NCBI GenBank assembly: GCA_947457545.1
Contig: CANGXD010000007.1
Location: 1-62,818 of the forward strand
DNA length: 62,818 nucleotides
Source of the DNA: Gemmatimonadaceae bacterium
GTDB taxonomy: Bacteria > Gemmatimonadota > Gemmatimonadetes > Gemmatimonadales > Gemmatimonadaceae
Direction: 5' to 3'
In this document: in pieces, positions 1 through 9,069 of the stretch
Layout: each line of letters opens with the position of its first letter
Numbering within the stretch: the stretch's first letter is position 1
Notes under the pieces: generated by a model
What the model was told of the DNA's origin: nothing
The model's database searches: none
Seen by the model: only the letters and a program-made list of their open reading frames with translations
Translations under genes and position numbers: made by a program

Positions 1-2
1 GA

Positions 3-767
3 CTGTCGTTCTATGTCGGGGCCTTCGCCTTCTTCGGGGCGGTGATGTACACGGTGCTCACCACGAAGGAAAAGCCCCCCGAGGACCTTGCGGCATTCGA
101 GCGCGAGAAGGCGGCAACGGCTGGCATTGCCGCAGGCATTCGCGACATCGTGTCGGCGGCGAAGGCCATGCCGACGACCATGAAGCAGCTCGCGTTGGTG
201 CAGGTGTGCACGTGGCTCGGCCTGTTCTGCATGTGGCTGTACTTCGGCACGGCGGTCGCCACCAACATTTTCGGTGCCACCGACACGAGTGACCCGCGCT
301 ATCAGCAGGGGGTCGAGTGGGGCGGCGTCTGCTTCGGCGCTTACTCGGCGGTCACCTTCCTCTTCTCGTTCTTCCTGCCGCATCTGTCCAAGCGCTTCGG
401 ACCGCGTACGACACACATGCTCTGCCTGCTGGCCGGTGCAGCGGGATTGGGTAGCGTGTCGATCATTACGTCACCGAATCTCTTGCTGCTCTCCATGGTG
501 GGTGTTGGTATTGCGTGGGCGAGCACGATCTCCATGCCGTACGTCATGTTGTCCACGTCGCTCCCGAAGCATCGTATCGGGGTGTACATGGGGTTGTTCA
601 ACTTCTTCATCGTCATCCCCGAGATCGTGGCGTCACTGGGCTTCGGGTGGGTGATGAATACAATGCTCGACAACAACCGCATGGCGGCGGTCGTTGCCGG
701 TGGTGCCTTCATGGCGCTTGCGGCGTTGCTCGTGTTGCGCGTGCAGGTGCCGGCGGAGACAACCTGA
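3..767 (+). CDS. MFS sugar-type permease, C-terminal part (5' end outside window)
   Basis: The gene is cut by the window edge; 254 residues remain and the frame is open from base 3. What is left has a cytoplasmic loop rich in charged residues (about 15-55) followed by several hydrophobic segments typical of the second half of a major facilitator. These include the conserved loop with SKRFGPR near residue 125 and a late MPYVMLSTSLPKHRIGVYMG segment, which is typical of the SLC45/GPH-like sugar permeases. The stop lies one base before the start of a secreted GH13 enzyme, so the two form an operon. I infer uptake of maltose or maltodextrin products, but substrate cannot be read from sequence. 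Confidence 0.85.
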   Translation: MSFYVGAFAFFGAVMYTVLTTKEKPPEDLAAFEREKAATAGIAAGIRDIVSAAKAMPTTMKQLALVQVCTWLGLFCMWLYFGTAVATNIFGATDTSDPRYQQGVEWGGVCFGAYSAVTFLFSFFLPHLSKRFGPRTTHMLCLLAGAAGLGSVSIITSPNLLLLSMVGVGIAWASTISMPYVMLSTSLPKHRIGVYMGLFNFFIVIPEIVASLGFGWVMNTMLDNNRMAAVVAGGAFMALAALLVLRVQVPAETT

Positions 768-768
768 C

Positions 769-2613
769 ATGAGTGCTGTGACGTTGCGCTCGTGGGCGGC
801 GAGGCTGGCCATGGCCGTTGCGCCCGCGTTCTCACTCGGCGCGCAGGCGCCGACGGTGGAGAAGGTGGAGCCGCCCAACTGGTGGGCCAACCACTCGATC
901 AATCCGGTGCGCGTACTCATTCGCGGCCAGCATCTGGCGGGTGCGCGCGTGGAGTGTCCGCGCTTGGCGTGCGGCCAAGTCTCGGTGAATGCCCAGGGCA
1001 CCTATGCGTTCGTCGATGTGCGTATTGCACCGAGCACGAAGGCGGGGAGCTACCCGCTCACGTTGCGTACGTCGCGAGGGAGTGTACAGGCACCGTTCAC
1101 GATATCGGCGCAACTGCCGACGCTTGGGCGTTTTCAAGGCTTCGGCGTCAACGACGTCGTGTACTTGCTCATGCCCGACCGCTTCGCGAACGGCGACAGC
1201 AGCAACGACCGCTCCGCGAAGTCACCGGCCATTCTCGACCGCGGCAAGGGACGCTTCTATCACGGCGGTGATCTGGCCGGCGTGCGCAAACAGCTGCCGT
1301 ATCTCAAGCAGCTGGGGATCACCGCGATCTGGATGAACCCCCTGTACGACAATAACGACGGGGTCGACACGCTCGAGGTGTACGACAAGCAGCCTACGAC
1401 CGGCTATCACGGGTATGGCGCGACGGATCTCTACGCCGTCGACGAACACCTCGGCACGATGCAGGAGTTCAAGTCGCTCGTCGACGAGGCACATGCACAG
1501 GGGATCAAGGTCATCCTCGACATGGTGGCCAATCACACCGGACCGTATCACCCGTGGGTGAAAGACGCGCCGACGCCGACGTGGTACCACGGCACGCAGG
1601 CAACTCATCCCGACAACACCTGGCAGACGTGGACGTTGGCCAACGGCTACGCCAACGATGCGCTGCGCCGAGCGACGCTCGACGGGTGGTTCATCAACAT
1701 TCTGCCCGACTTCAATCAGGACGACCCTGAGGTTTCACGGTACATCATTCAGAACACCCTCTGGTGGGTGGGCATGAGTGGGATGGACGGCATCCGGCAG
1801 GATACGTGGCCGTATGTCCCGGTGAAGTTCTGGCGTGACTGGATGAGCGCCATCAAGAAGCAGTATCCCACGCTGCGCGTAGTGGGCGAAGTGTTCGACG
1901 GCGACCCGGCGATGATCCGGTTCTTCGAGGGCACCAAGACGACGCACGACGGTGTACGCACGGGTGTCGACTACCTGTTCGACTTTCCGTTGTACTATCC
2001 CATCCGTGACGCCTTCATTGGCGGCAAGCCGGTGAAGGGTGTGGCCCAGATGCTCATGCGCGATCATCTGTACGATCGCCCGCAGGCGCTCATGCCCTTT
2101 CTCGGGCTGCACGACGTGTCGCGGTTCATGGGCGAACCTGGCGCCACCGTTGATGGTCTCAAGCTGGCGTTCACGACGGTGCTCACGATGCGTGGCATTC
2201 CGCTCGTGTACTACGGCGACGAAATCGCCATGGCCGGCGGGCCGGATCCGGACAACCGGCGCGACTTCCCGGGCGGCTGGACGACCGACGCGTCCAACGC
2301 ATTCAGTGCCAGTGGCCGCACGCCGGAGCAACAGGCGGTGTGGTCGCATGTGAACACGTTGCTGCGCACGCGCGCCGCGCATGCCGACCTTCGCACCGGC
2401 GCGCTGCAGCAGCTCGCCGTGACCGAACAACAGTTCGTGTATGCGCGCGGCGCCGTGGTGGTGGCGATCAACAACGACACGAAGCCGGCGACGCTCGCGT
2501 TGCCCGTGTCGGTGACGGGACGCGACGTACTCGAACGCTGTTCTACCCCTGGATCGCGTACGCTCACGATTCCGGCGAAGAGCAGCTGTGTGTTTGCTCC
2601 GTCATCGCGCTGA
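769..2613 (+). CDS. Exported GH13 alpha-amylase / cyclomaltodextrinase-like enzyme
   Basis: 614 residues. The ATG at 769 follows the permease stop by one base and gives a signal peptide (residues 1-26, ending near GAQA), so I prefer it over an in-frame upstream start. Residues about 30-115 resemble the N-terminal beta domain of cyclomaltodextrinases. The GH13 barrel then shows region I DMVANH (251-256), region II GIRQD with nucleophile D345, the acid/base in VVGEVF (E374), and region IV LHD (H448, D449). All catalytic residues are present. Expected role: hydrolysis of alpha-1,4 glucans or cyclodextrins in the periplasm, feeding the adjacent permease. The exact specificity (amylase, neopullulanase or cyclomaltodextrinase) is not decided. 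Confidence 0.9.
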   Translation: MSAVTLRSWAARLAMAVAPAFSLGAQAPTVEKVEPPNWWANHSINPVRVLIRGQHLAGARVECPRLACGQVSVNAQGTYAFVDVRIAPSTKAGSYPLTLRTSRGSVQAPFTISAQLPTLGRFQGFGVNDVVYLLMPDRFANGDSSNDRSAKSPAILDRGKGRFYHGGDLAGVRKQLPYLKQLGITAIWMNPLYDNNDGVDTLEVYDKQPTTGYHGYGATDLYAVDEHLGTMQEFKSLVDEAHAQGIKVILDMVANHTGPYHPWVKDAPTPTWYHGTQATHPDNTWQTWTLANGYANDALRRATLDGWFINILPDFNQDDPEVSRYIIQNTLWWVGMSGMDGIRQDTWPYVPVKFWRDWMSAIKKQYPTLRVVGEVFDGDPAMIRFFEGTKTTHDGVRTGVDYLFDFPLYYPIRDAFIGGKPVKGVAQMLMRDHLYDRPQALMPFLGLHDVSRFMGEPGATVDGLKLAFTTVLTMRGIPLVYYGDEIAMAGGPDPDNRRDFPGGWTTDASNAFSASGRTPEQQAVWSHVNTLLRTRAAHADLRTGALQQLAVTEQQFVYARGAVVVAINNDTKPATLALPVSVTGRDVLERCSTPGSRTLTIPAKSSCVFAPSSR

Positions 2614-2644
2614 TCGCCCGTCGACCTGAAGGGCGACGTCACAC

Positions 2645-2920
2645 TCACACCGTGGCGTCGTCCTCAGCGGGCGCTTCGTAGGCCCACACCATGAGCATCG
2701 ACGCGATCCACCCGATGACGGTCCATCCGAGCAGCACATTGACCGCCGTAATCTTCCATTTGCGCCGTTTGCCGCCCGCGTGCGCCAACATGCTGGGCAG
2801 GAAATAGAGCAGGATCAGCGCCCCAACAATGACGATGCCTTTGGGGATGCCACCGCCGGTATAGCCTTTGGGCGGTTCCATGTTCTGCAGGGCGAGCAGC
2901 GTGGGCCAGATATTCGGCAT
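2645..2920 (-). CDS. Small membrane protein, superinfection-immunity-like fold
   Basis: 91 residues from an ATG at 2920. Two transmembrane helices (about 28-47 and 57-78) are separated by a short basic loop (GGKRRKWK). The first helix ends in the YFLPSMLA motif and the second carries NVLLGWTVIGWI. This pattern matches the family named after phage T4 superinfection immunity proteins (Pfam PF14373), which is common in bacterial chromosomes with no known role. An acidic tail follows. It is convergent with the amylase gene 31 bp away, and its 5' side touches repeat copy A, leaving only about 24 bp between the repeat and the start codon. Function unknown; the family assignment is from the motif. 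Confidence 0.75.
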   Translation of the reverse strand: MPNIWPTLLALQNMEPPKGYTGGGIPKGIVIVGALILLYFLPSMLAHAGGKRRKWKITAVNVLLGWTVIGWIASMLMVWAYEAPAEDDATV

Positions 2921-2944
2921 GCGGTGCAATATAGGCGCAGTTTC

Positions 2945-3275
2945 ACTGCTACTGCGGTTCGGGTTTGAACTGCCACTGCAGTGACTGACGTTTACTGCGG
3001 TTCTGGACAGCCCCTGCGGTTTGGGAACACTGCGGTGGGGGTGGAAATTGAAGCGCCCGCCGGCTTTGCCGGACGGGCGCGTTTTTTGGTGGTTGATGTA
3101 ACTGCAACTGCGGTGGCGGTTACTCCAACCACCAAGCGCGTGCCGACCGGGCGAAGCCGGTCGGCACTTCCGAAGAGACCCGAACTGCGGTGTTCCCAAA
3201 CCGCAGGGGCAGTCCAGAACCGCAGTAAACGTCAGTCACCGCAGTGGCAGTTCAAACCCGAACCGCAGTAGCAGT
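2945..3275. repeat. Large palindromic element, copy A (central type 1)
   Basis: Fills most of the 369-bp non-coding stretch between two minus-strand genes. The outer arms (2945-3045 and 3168-3275) are near-perfect inverted copies made of ACTGCGGTT-type modules. Inside are two hairpins, CGCCCGCCGG/CCGGACGGGCG near 3053 and GTGCCGACCGG/CCGGTCGGCAC near 3140. The first is followed by a T tract, so both have the form of terminators pointing to the centre. The core is bounded by GGTGGTTG and CAACCACC and contains a further palindrome based on GTAACTGC. Copies B to E share this architecture. Confidence 0.9.
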
Positions 3276-3289
3276 TCCGCAGTCCAGGA

Positions 3290-4648
3290 TCAGAAGGACA
3301 TGATCATTTGCCCCCCGCCGCGGGTTCCGCCAAAGCGCGGGTTGACGATGGTGTTGTAGATGGAGCCGAACGTGTAGCTCATGCCGAAGTTGAGGAAGAA
3401 GCGGTAGTTCGTGGCCAGCGCCTGCTGACGTGCAATGATTTCGTTGTCGTTGAGCGTGCCGCGCGGCAGGTAGAGCTGGTCGTTCACGCGAGAGTAATTG
3501 CCGCCGACATTGATGGACAATCCCTTCGCGATGCGCAGGTCGATGAATCCGCTCGTGCCGTAGCTGTTGAAGCGGGTGTTGTGCAGATACTGCGAGCCAA
3601 AGAGCGACCAGTTGACTGAACCCCACGGCTGGCGCGCGTTCCACGCGACTGTGAGGGAATGCAGCGGGCGTGTCTCCGAGTAGCGATCGTAAATGGTGGG
3701 CTGCTTGTACTGATACGATCCCACGCCGAGTGCGTAGTACGTGGTGAGCTGGCGACGCGTGAAGTCCTTGTAGTCGAAGAGATTCCACTCGAGCGCCGGC
3801 ATGACGCGCAGATTGAGCCGGTAGTTGCTGAAGTCGGAGTAGCTGCCGCTCACATTTGCGCCAACGGCGAAGTGGTTGCCAATGCTGCGGGCGACAAGGG
3901 TATTGCCGCCGTAGTTGCGAAGCAGATTGGTGAACGTGCTGCCGTTACTGAGGGTGAAGCGACTTTCGTCGTAGCCGAGGTTGGCTCCGACGTTCACCTT
4001 CCACGCCGCCGTGACACGGTTGGCACTCGCGTTGAGGAATCCGCTCATGAATTGCTGGCGTTTCTCTCCGCTGCCGAAGCCGTTGGCCGAGACCCGATAG
4101 ACCCAGAAATTCCACGGGTCCTTTACGGACTTGGGGTTCGTGGTCGCCCCCACGGGTGCGCGATAGGTGAGATCGATGCGCGAGGCCAGTGGCGACTTGG
4201 CGGCGTACGGCGCCAGCAGCAGGGAAAACGTGCGCGCCAGATTGCGGCGGACGACATCCTGTGCATCGTTTGGGGCGGCGACCACCACCGCCGTATCGGC
4301 TCGCCCTTTGTATTTGTCATTGCCAATGGCGGCGATGGTGTACTCAATCCCCCCCGCGCCTGTGCGCAGCGACGTGACGAGCAACAGCACGTCGGAGAAG
4401 AGGCGGTCTCGGACGAAATTCACCCATCGCATCTGATCGCGAAAGAAATCGAAGTCGCAATTCGAGCTCTGGCAGTCCACGAACACCCGCACTGCGGCAG
4501 CCTGCGAGGTATCGGTAGCGGCACTGCCAGCGGCCGGTGGCGCGGTGGGCGGAGCCGTCTGGGCGCCCGTCGCCTGCGGGAGGAGCGCCAGTGCCCCCAC
4601 CATTACGAGGCGGCGGACCGCGAGGGGACATAGCGAAGGAAAAGGCAT
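3290..4648 (-). CDS. Outer-membrane beta-barrel protein of unknown function
   Basis: 452 residues from the ATG at 4648; an in-frame ATG at 4693 is the alternative, and neither has a clear Shine-Dalgarno. A signal peptide ends near residue 30 (ATGA-QTAPP). Residues about 50-165 form a soluble domain (start VFVDCQSSNCDFDF) of a type I recall from Bacteroidetes and Gemmatimonadetes surface proteins. The rest has alternating aromatic/polar strands and ends in Phe (QMIMSF), the signature of a BAM substrate. The cargo or role is not known. The gene is divergent from the Tat-exported protein at 4824 and ends 14 bp from repeat copy A. Confidence 0.7.
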   Translation of the reverse strand: MPFPSLCPLAVRRLVMVGALALLPQATGAQTAPPTAPPAAGSAATDTSQAAAVRVFVDCQSSNCDFDFFRDQMRWVNFVRDRLFSDVLLLVTSLRTGAGGIEYTIAAIGNDKYKGRADTAVVVAAPNDAQDVVRRNLARTFSLLLAPYAAKSPLASRIDLTYRAPVGATTNPKSVKDPWNFWVYRVSANGFGSGEKRQQFMSGFLNASANRVTAAWKVNVGANLGYDESRFTLSNGSTFTNLLRNYGGNTLVARSIGNHFAVGANVSGSYSDFSNYRLNLRVMPALEWNLFDYKDFTRRQLTTYYALGVGSYQYKQPTIYDRYSETRPLHSLTVAWNARQPWGSVNWSLFGSQYLHNTRFNSYGTSGFIDLRIAKGLSINVGGNYSRVNDQLYLPRGTLNDNEIIARQQALATNYRFFLNFGMSYTFGSIYNTIVNPRFGGTRGGGQMIMSF

Positions 4649-4823
4649 TGTCGGGGAAGCGAGAGGGAGGGCGTGCGCCCGGAGACGTGACATTTGCCGC
4701 GTCTGGCGCCATCATGTGCACTGACAACACAACCCGTCCACATGGTTCAACGACACTTCATTCCCATTTCATCGTTGAGTCATGCGACGTTCACGCAGTC
4801 TTCATTTTCCCGGAGCACGCCGT

Positions 4824-5543
4824 ATGTCCAGCGCCCGTCGCGAGTTCTTGAAGCACGCAGGTCTTACAGCGTCGGCGTTCGCCGTGTTCCCAGGCGTGGC
4901 GTCGGCCGCCGATGCCCCGCCATCGCCGACACCGTCTGAAGCCGCGCGCATCCGCGCCCACGCCTCCGCGTGGGACGAGTCGCAGCAAGCAGAGGAATGG
5001 GACACGTCATGGACGAAGCGCATTACCGGCGCGCACAAGGCCATGTTCGACGTACCCGAAGTGGAAGGCGGCGTCGGAGTGCTCCGCTCAGGAATCTGGC
5101 AACAGCAATTCAAGGATGTGCTCAAGGTGCCCGCGAGCGCCCTCTCGAGCGTGATGGTGCTGCGCCACAACGGTATCGTGCTCGCCATGAACCAGGAGTT
5201 CTGGACCACGTACAACGTGGGCGAAGCCGAGAAGCTCAAGGACGACGACGGGAAGATTCTCAAGTTCAACCCGGCACTCCCTGGCGGCGAGCAGCCAGTG
5301 CCCGCCCCGTTCAGCAACTATCTGCTCGACAAGCAGATCAGCGCCGGCGCCATTGCGCTCGGCTGCAATCTCGCCTTCCGCTCGATGGTGAGTCTGGTCG
5401 CCAAGCAGGACAAACTCAGCCCGGCCGACGCGCGCAAGAAGGCGCTCTCCATGATGGTGCCCGGGGTCATCATGCAACCCAGCGGCATCTTCGCCAACGT
5501 GCTCGCGCAGCAGGCGGGGTGCGTCTTCATCCAGGCTGTCTGA
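4824..5543 (+). CDS. Tat-exported DsrE/DsrF-like protein
   Basis: 239 residues. The ATG at 4824 is chosen because it places a twin-arginine signal (SSARREFLKHAG, then a hydrophobic stretch ending VASA at about residue 28) at the N-terminus. The mature part has VMVLRHNGIVLAMNQEFW and a late GAIALGCNLAF segment. These resemble secreted relatives of the DsrE/DsrF sulfur-relay fold that are often annotated only as Tat pathway signal proteins. A Cys in ALGCNLAF could be redox-active. The reaction is unknown. It is divergent from the outer-membrane protein and convergent, across repeat copy B, with the TldE-like gene. Confidence 0.6.
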   Translation: MSSARREFLKHAGLTASAFAVFPGVASAADAPPSPTPSEAARIRAHASAWDESQQAEEWDTSWTKRITGAHKAMFDVPEVEGGVGVLRSGIWQQQFKDVLKVPASALSSVMVLRHNGIVLAMNQEFWTTYNVGEAEKLKDDDGKILKFNPALPGGEQPVPAPFSNYLLDKQISAGAIALGCNLAFRSMVSLVAKQDKLSPADARKKALSMMVPGVIMQPSGIFANVLAQQAGCVFIQAV

Positions 5544-5899
5544 CTGCAGTAGCAGCTACTGCAGTTCGGGTTTGAACTGCTACGGCAGTGACTGACGTTG
5601 ACTGCGGTTCTGGATTACAACTGCGGTTGGGGAACACTGCGGTTATGGGTCGCTGTGGAAGCGCCGACTCGGCTTCGCCGGTCGGCGCATTCTTTTGGTG
5701 GTTGCACCTTGTGTGCGGGGCCACTCGAGTGCTTCCACCGACACTGTCCAACCACCAAAGGAATGCGCCCGGGGGCAGAGCCCCCGGGCGCTTCCAAAAT
5801 GACCCAAACCGCAGTGTTCCCAAACCGCAGTAGCAGTCCAGAACCGCAGTAAACGTCAGTCACCGCAGTAGCAGTACAAACCCGAACCGCAGTTGAAGT
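5544..5899. repeat. Large palindromic element, copy B (central type 2)
   Basis: Occupies the whole 362-bp gap between two convergent stop codons. It opens with a near-perfect small palindrome CTGCAGTAGC-A-GCTACTGCAG. The arms again carry AACCGCAGT/ACTGCGGTT modules. The hairpins are CGCCGACTCGG/CCGGTCGGCG near 5664, followed by TTCTTTT, and GCGCCCGGGGGC/GCCCCCGGGCGC near 5764. The stem sequences differ from the other copies on both sides at once, so base pairing is kept. The core between GGTGGTTG and CAACCACC contains ACTCGAG, shared with copies C and E. Confidence 0.9.
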
Positions 5900-5905
5900 C
5901 CCGCC

Positions 5906-7306
5906 TTACACGGCGTCCGAGAGCGACGAGAACGTAAAGTCTCTCACCTTAATGGCCGGCATGTATACCGCGCCGCCAGCACCGAGGTTTTCGCTCGCGT
6001 TGATGCGAATGCTCGGACCCATCGCTTCCAGATTATTGAGGAAGAAGATGGGGCTCTCGTTGAAGCGGAAGTTCTTGATGGGTCGCGTGACCTTGCCGTT
6101 CTCCACCAGGAACGTGCCGTCGCGCGTGAGCCCCGTGTACAGAATGGTGCGTCCGTCGACCGGGCGGATGTACCAGAAGCGCGTGACCAGCACACCGCGC
6201 TCGGTGCTCTTCACCATGTCGGCAACACTCGACGTTCCGCCCATCATGCGCAGCGAACGGCCGGCGCCACGGAAGCCGCCGCCACCGGCGCGCGTGGGCT
6301 GCTTGCCCTGCTTCTGCGCCCAATAGCGATCGTAGTTCAGGTTCTTCACGACACCGTTCTCGATCCAGACCACCTTCTCGAGCGCGAGGCCGTCGTCGTC
6401 GTAGCCCCCGTTGAGGCTCGACGAATCGGCGGGATCGGTGAGCAGCGTGACGCGATCGTCGACGACCTTGAGCCCGATCTTGTTGCCACCGCCGGGCTTG
6501 GTGAAGAACGACCGACCTTCATCGGCCGCCCGCGCTTGCATGGCGCCCGCGATGAGCTGCACGAGATTGCCGACCGCCGTGGGCTCGAGAATCGTGGTGT
6601 AACGGCCCGGCTCGATCGCCACCGGATTGCGCGAGTCACGCGCCTTCTGCACTGCGGTCGCCGCCAACGTCTGCGGGTCGAGATCGGCAAAGCTGTTGCC
6701 GTCGGTGCACGCCCAGCCGGAGCCCGTACCATCGGGCGACCGCACCGTGGTCGTCATCGTGACCGCGGAGCTGCCGTCGTAGGCAAACAATCCCTTCGAG
6801 TTCGCGAGTGCCGTCGCGCCGGCACGGCACTCGATGAAGCCCGTGGCAATGAGCTCGTTCTTGCGCGCGAGCTCCGTCACGATTTTCGCGGCAGCGGCGC
6901 GCTCTTCGGGCGTGGGAAGTACCACTTGCCGCTCACGCAGCGTGGGATACTCCTGGCCGCCGAGCTCCGGCATGCGCTCGGGGTTGGGCGGCACGAGCTT
7001 CGCGATCTCGTACGCCTGCTTGGCCGCCGCCGCGAGCGACGCTTCGTCGAGACGGTTGGTGTTCACACTCGCCGCGCGATTGCCGTCGTACGCGGTGATC
7101 GTGACCGACGTGTCCTGATTCTCGCCCGACGTGGTCACCTGATTGAGCGCGAAACGCGTATCGGCGCGCGCCGAGCTGTTGATGGTGACGCGCGTTTCCG
7201 GCGCCGGCGAATTGCGCAACACACGCTGCGCAATCTCCTGCGCTTCCATGCGCGAGAGAATACTCGGCGGCGCGAAGAGTGAACGGGGAGCGTGAAAATC
7301 GCTCAT
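5906..7306 (-). CDS. TldE/PmbA-like partner of a TldD-type metalloprotease
   Basis: 466 residues. The start at 7306 overlaps the TldD stop in an ATGA arrangement, the usual sign of translational coupling. The sequence follows the TldD/PmbA fold: an N-terminal domain with VRSPDGTGSGWACTD, then a C-terminal domain with RPIKNFRFNESP and the late ENLGAGGAVYMPAIKV segment. It lacks the HExxxH zinc site seen in the upstream partner, as expected for TldE. In characterised pairs the two form a heterodimer that degrades unfolded or modified peptides. Here the partner carries a Tat signal, so I infer an exported complex, although this subunit has no signal of its own. Confidence 0.85.
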   Translation of the reverse strand: MSDFHAPRSLFAPPSILSRMEAQEIAQRVLRNSPAPETRVTINSSARADTRFALNQVTTSGENQDTSVTITAYDGNRAASVNTNRLDEASLAAAAKQAYEIAKLVPPNPERMPELGGQEYPTLRERQVVLPTPEERAAAAKIVTELARKNELIATGFIECRAGATALANSKGLFAYDGSSAVTMTTTVRSPDGTGSGWACTDGNSFADLDPQTLAATAVQKARDSRNPVAIEPGRYTTILEPTAVGNLVQLIAGAMQARAADEGRSFFTKPGGGNKIGLKVVDDRVTLLTDPADSSSLNGGYDDDGLALEKVVWIENGVVKNLNYDRYWAQKQGKQPTRAGGGGFRGAGRSLRMMGGTSSVADMVKSTERGVLVTRFWYIRPVDGRTILYTGLTRDGTFLVENGKVTRPIKNFRFNESPIFFLNNLEAMGPSIRINASENLGAGGAVYMPAIKVRDFTFSSLSDAV

Positions 7307-8934
7307 GCCGTCCTCCCGGTGTTGATGATGTTGACCTGCTGGAAGAGCGACGGCACGCAGCCGTGGCTCACGGAGTTGGACTGACCGGGCTGACCCTTGG
7401 CATCGCCGAACGCACCACCGAGGTGATAGCTGCGCGGTCCGCCAATGGCTTTGAGCGACTTCCAGAAATCCGGCGTGCGGAACTGGTACGCAACGTCCTT
7501 CAGCTGCCCGACGATCTTGCCGCCCTTCACTTCGTAGAACACCTGCCCGGCGAACTGCCCGTTGTAGCGCTGCTGATCGATCGAGAACGAGCCGTCGCCG
7601 ACAATGGCGATGCCCTTGTCCATCTTGGCGATCATGCTTTCCCAAGTATCGTCGTTCTTGCCCGGTACCATGCTCACGTTGGGCATGCGCTGGAACTGTA
7701 CGTCGGCCCAGCTCTGCGCGTACGAGCAGCCGTAGCTGCGCACCGGCTTGCCCACGCTCTGGTAGTAGTCGCTCATCATCGTCGCCTGCTCACGCGTGGT
7801 CTGATAATCCACGAACACGCCGTTCTTGATGATGTCGAACTTGACCGGCTTCACCGCTTCATCGTCCCACCCAATGGCGCCGAGCGATCCCGGCTGCTCG
7901 CGATCGCCCACGATGTTGAGCAGATCGGTGCCGATGCGCAGCTTGCCCAGCACGTCCTTGGGCGGCGCAATGAAGCTCGTGCCGGCGTAGTTGGCTTCGA
8001 AGCCGAGGGCGCGATCGAGTTCGGTGGGGTGCGCGATGACTTCGTGCACCGTGAGCCACAAGTTGGACGGGTGCAGCAACAGGTCGTAGCGGCCGGGCTC
8101 GACCGGCTTGGCGCTCAGCTTCTGCACCGCGAGCTCGGCCCAGCGCGGCGCGTGTTCGGCGAGCTTGCTGTCTACCACGTGCTCGTAGCCAAGACCCATG
8201 GGCGCGATCTCGTTGCCATCGACCGACTGGAAATCGCGGAAGTCCGGGCTCACCGCCGTCACCGTCATGCTCGGCGACGTGCGATAAATGGTCTGCACGA
8301 TGTACGAGCCGTCGCTCGTCATGAGCGTCTTCTCTTCGCGCAGGAAGAACATGCTCGAGTTCACATTGCGAATGCCCTTCACCTTGAGCGCCGCTTCGTT
8401 GGCGGCGAGCAGGTAGGCCACCTTGTCGGTGATGGGCACCGTGAACGGATCGGTCTTGATGGGGCTCTTCCACGTCCCCACCTGATTGCCGGGCGTGGGC
8501 GCGAGCTGCACCGGGCGTAGCTGCGACGCGCGATTGGCGCGTGCCTGTCCCACGGCTGCCTTGGCCGCGTTGGCGACGCTGTCCTTGTCGAGACGACTGG
8601 TGGCGGCAAAGCCCCACGCGCCATCGACGAGCGTGCGCACGCCGAGGCCGAAGGTGTCGGTGTCGCTCACCCCCTGCACGATGCGGTCGCGGGTGTTCAC
8701 GTTCTGCTGTCGGCGGGCAGCCACGCGCACGTCGGCATAGCTGGCGCCGCCGGACTTGGCGGCATCGAGTGCCACCTGCATGAGCGCCTTGATGACGGGG
8801 TCATCAGCGTGCGGCAGGTCGGCGGAGGGGATGATGAGCCGGGACGACTCGGCCATCAGTGGCGAGGTGGCAACCAGGGTTCCGGCGGCCACGGTTGCGC
8901 CAGTCTTCAGAAAGTCGCGACGTGATCTGGACAT
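7303..8934 (-). CDS. tldD: TldD-type zinc metalloprotease with Tat signal
   Basis: 543 residues from an ATG at 8934. The N-terminus has a twin-arginine signal (SRSRRDFLK, hydrophobic run to about residue 28). The zinc-binding site is HEVIAH at 297-302, matching the HExxxH of TldD. The C-terminal half shows the conserved GDG and YNGQFAGQ regions. Known TldD proteins act with TldE as a metalloprotease that cleaves peptides inside its cavity. The coding end overlaps the TldE-like start by 4 nt. A Tat leader is absent from the E. coli protein but frequent in homologues of this kind, which suggests a periplasmic or surface role. The symbol is given by family only. Confidence 0.85.
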   Translation of the reverse strand: MSRSRRDFLKTGATVAAGTLVATSPLMAESSRLIIPSADLPHADDPVIKALMQVALDAAKSGGASYADVRVAARRQQNVNTRDRIVQGVSDTDTFGLGVRTLVDGAWGFAATSRLDKDSVANAAKAAVGQARANRASQLRPVQLAPTPGNQVGTWKSPIKTDPFTVPITDKVAYLLAANEAALKVKGIRNVNSSMFFLREEKTLMTSDGSYIVQTIYRTSPSMTVTAVSPDFRDFQSVDGNEIAPMGLGYEHVVDSKLAEHAPRWAELAVQKLSAKPVEPGRYDLLLHPSNLWLTVHEVIAHPTELDRALGFEANYAGTSFIAPPKDVLGKLRIGTDLLNIVGDREQPGSLGAIGWDDEAVKPVKFDIIKNGVFVDYQTTREQATMMSDYYQSVGKPVRSYGCSYAQSWADVQFQRMPNVSMVPGKNDDTWESMIAKMDKGIAIVGDGSFSIDQQRYNGQFAGQVFYEVKGGKIVGQLKDVAYQFRTPDFWKSLKAIGGPRSYHLGGAFGDAKGQPGQSNSVSHGCVPSLFQQVNIINTGRTA

Positions 8935-9069
8935 AGGCGGGGTTGGGGGACTGCCCAATGTACGCGTCGGCGCGCGGTCGTGTTGGGGCGAGCACGATTG
9001 GCGCTCCGGCGTTCCGTCCCCGATGTTCAGCACACGTCTTCCCGCTCCACTCTCCAAGCCCAGCCCGCT

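Noticed and set aside
2945-3275. ACTGC-module repeats as a CRISPR array
   Set aside because: The modules are short, irregularly spaced and arranged as an inverted repeat; there are no constant repeats with unique spacers and no cas genes.
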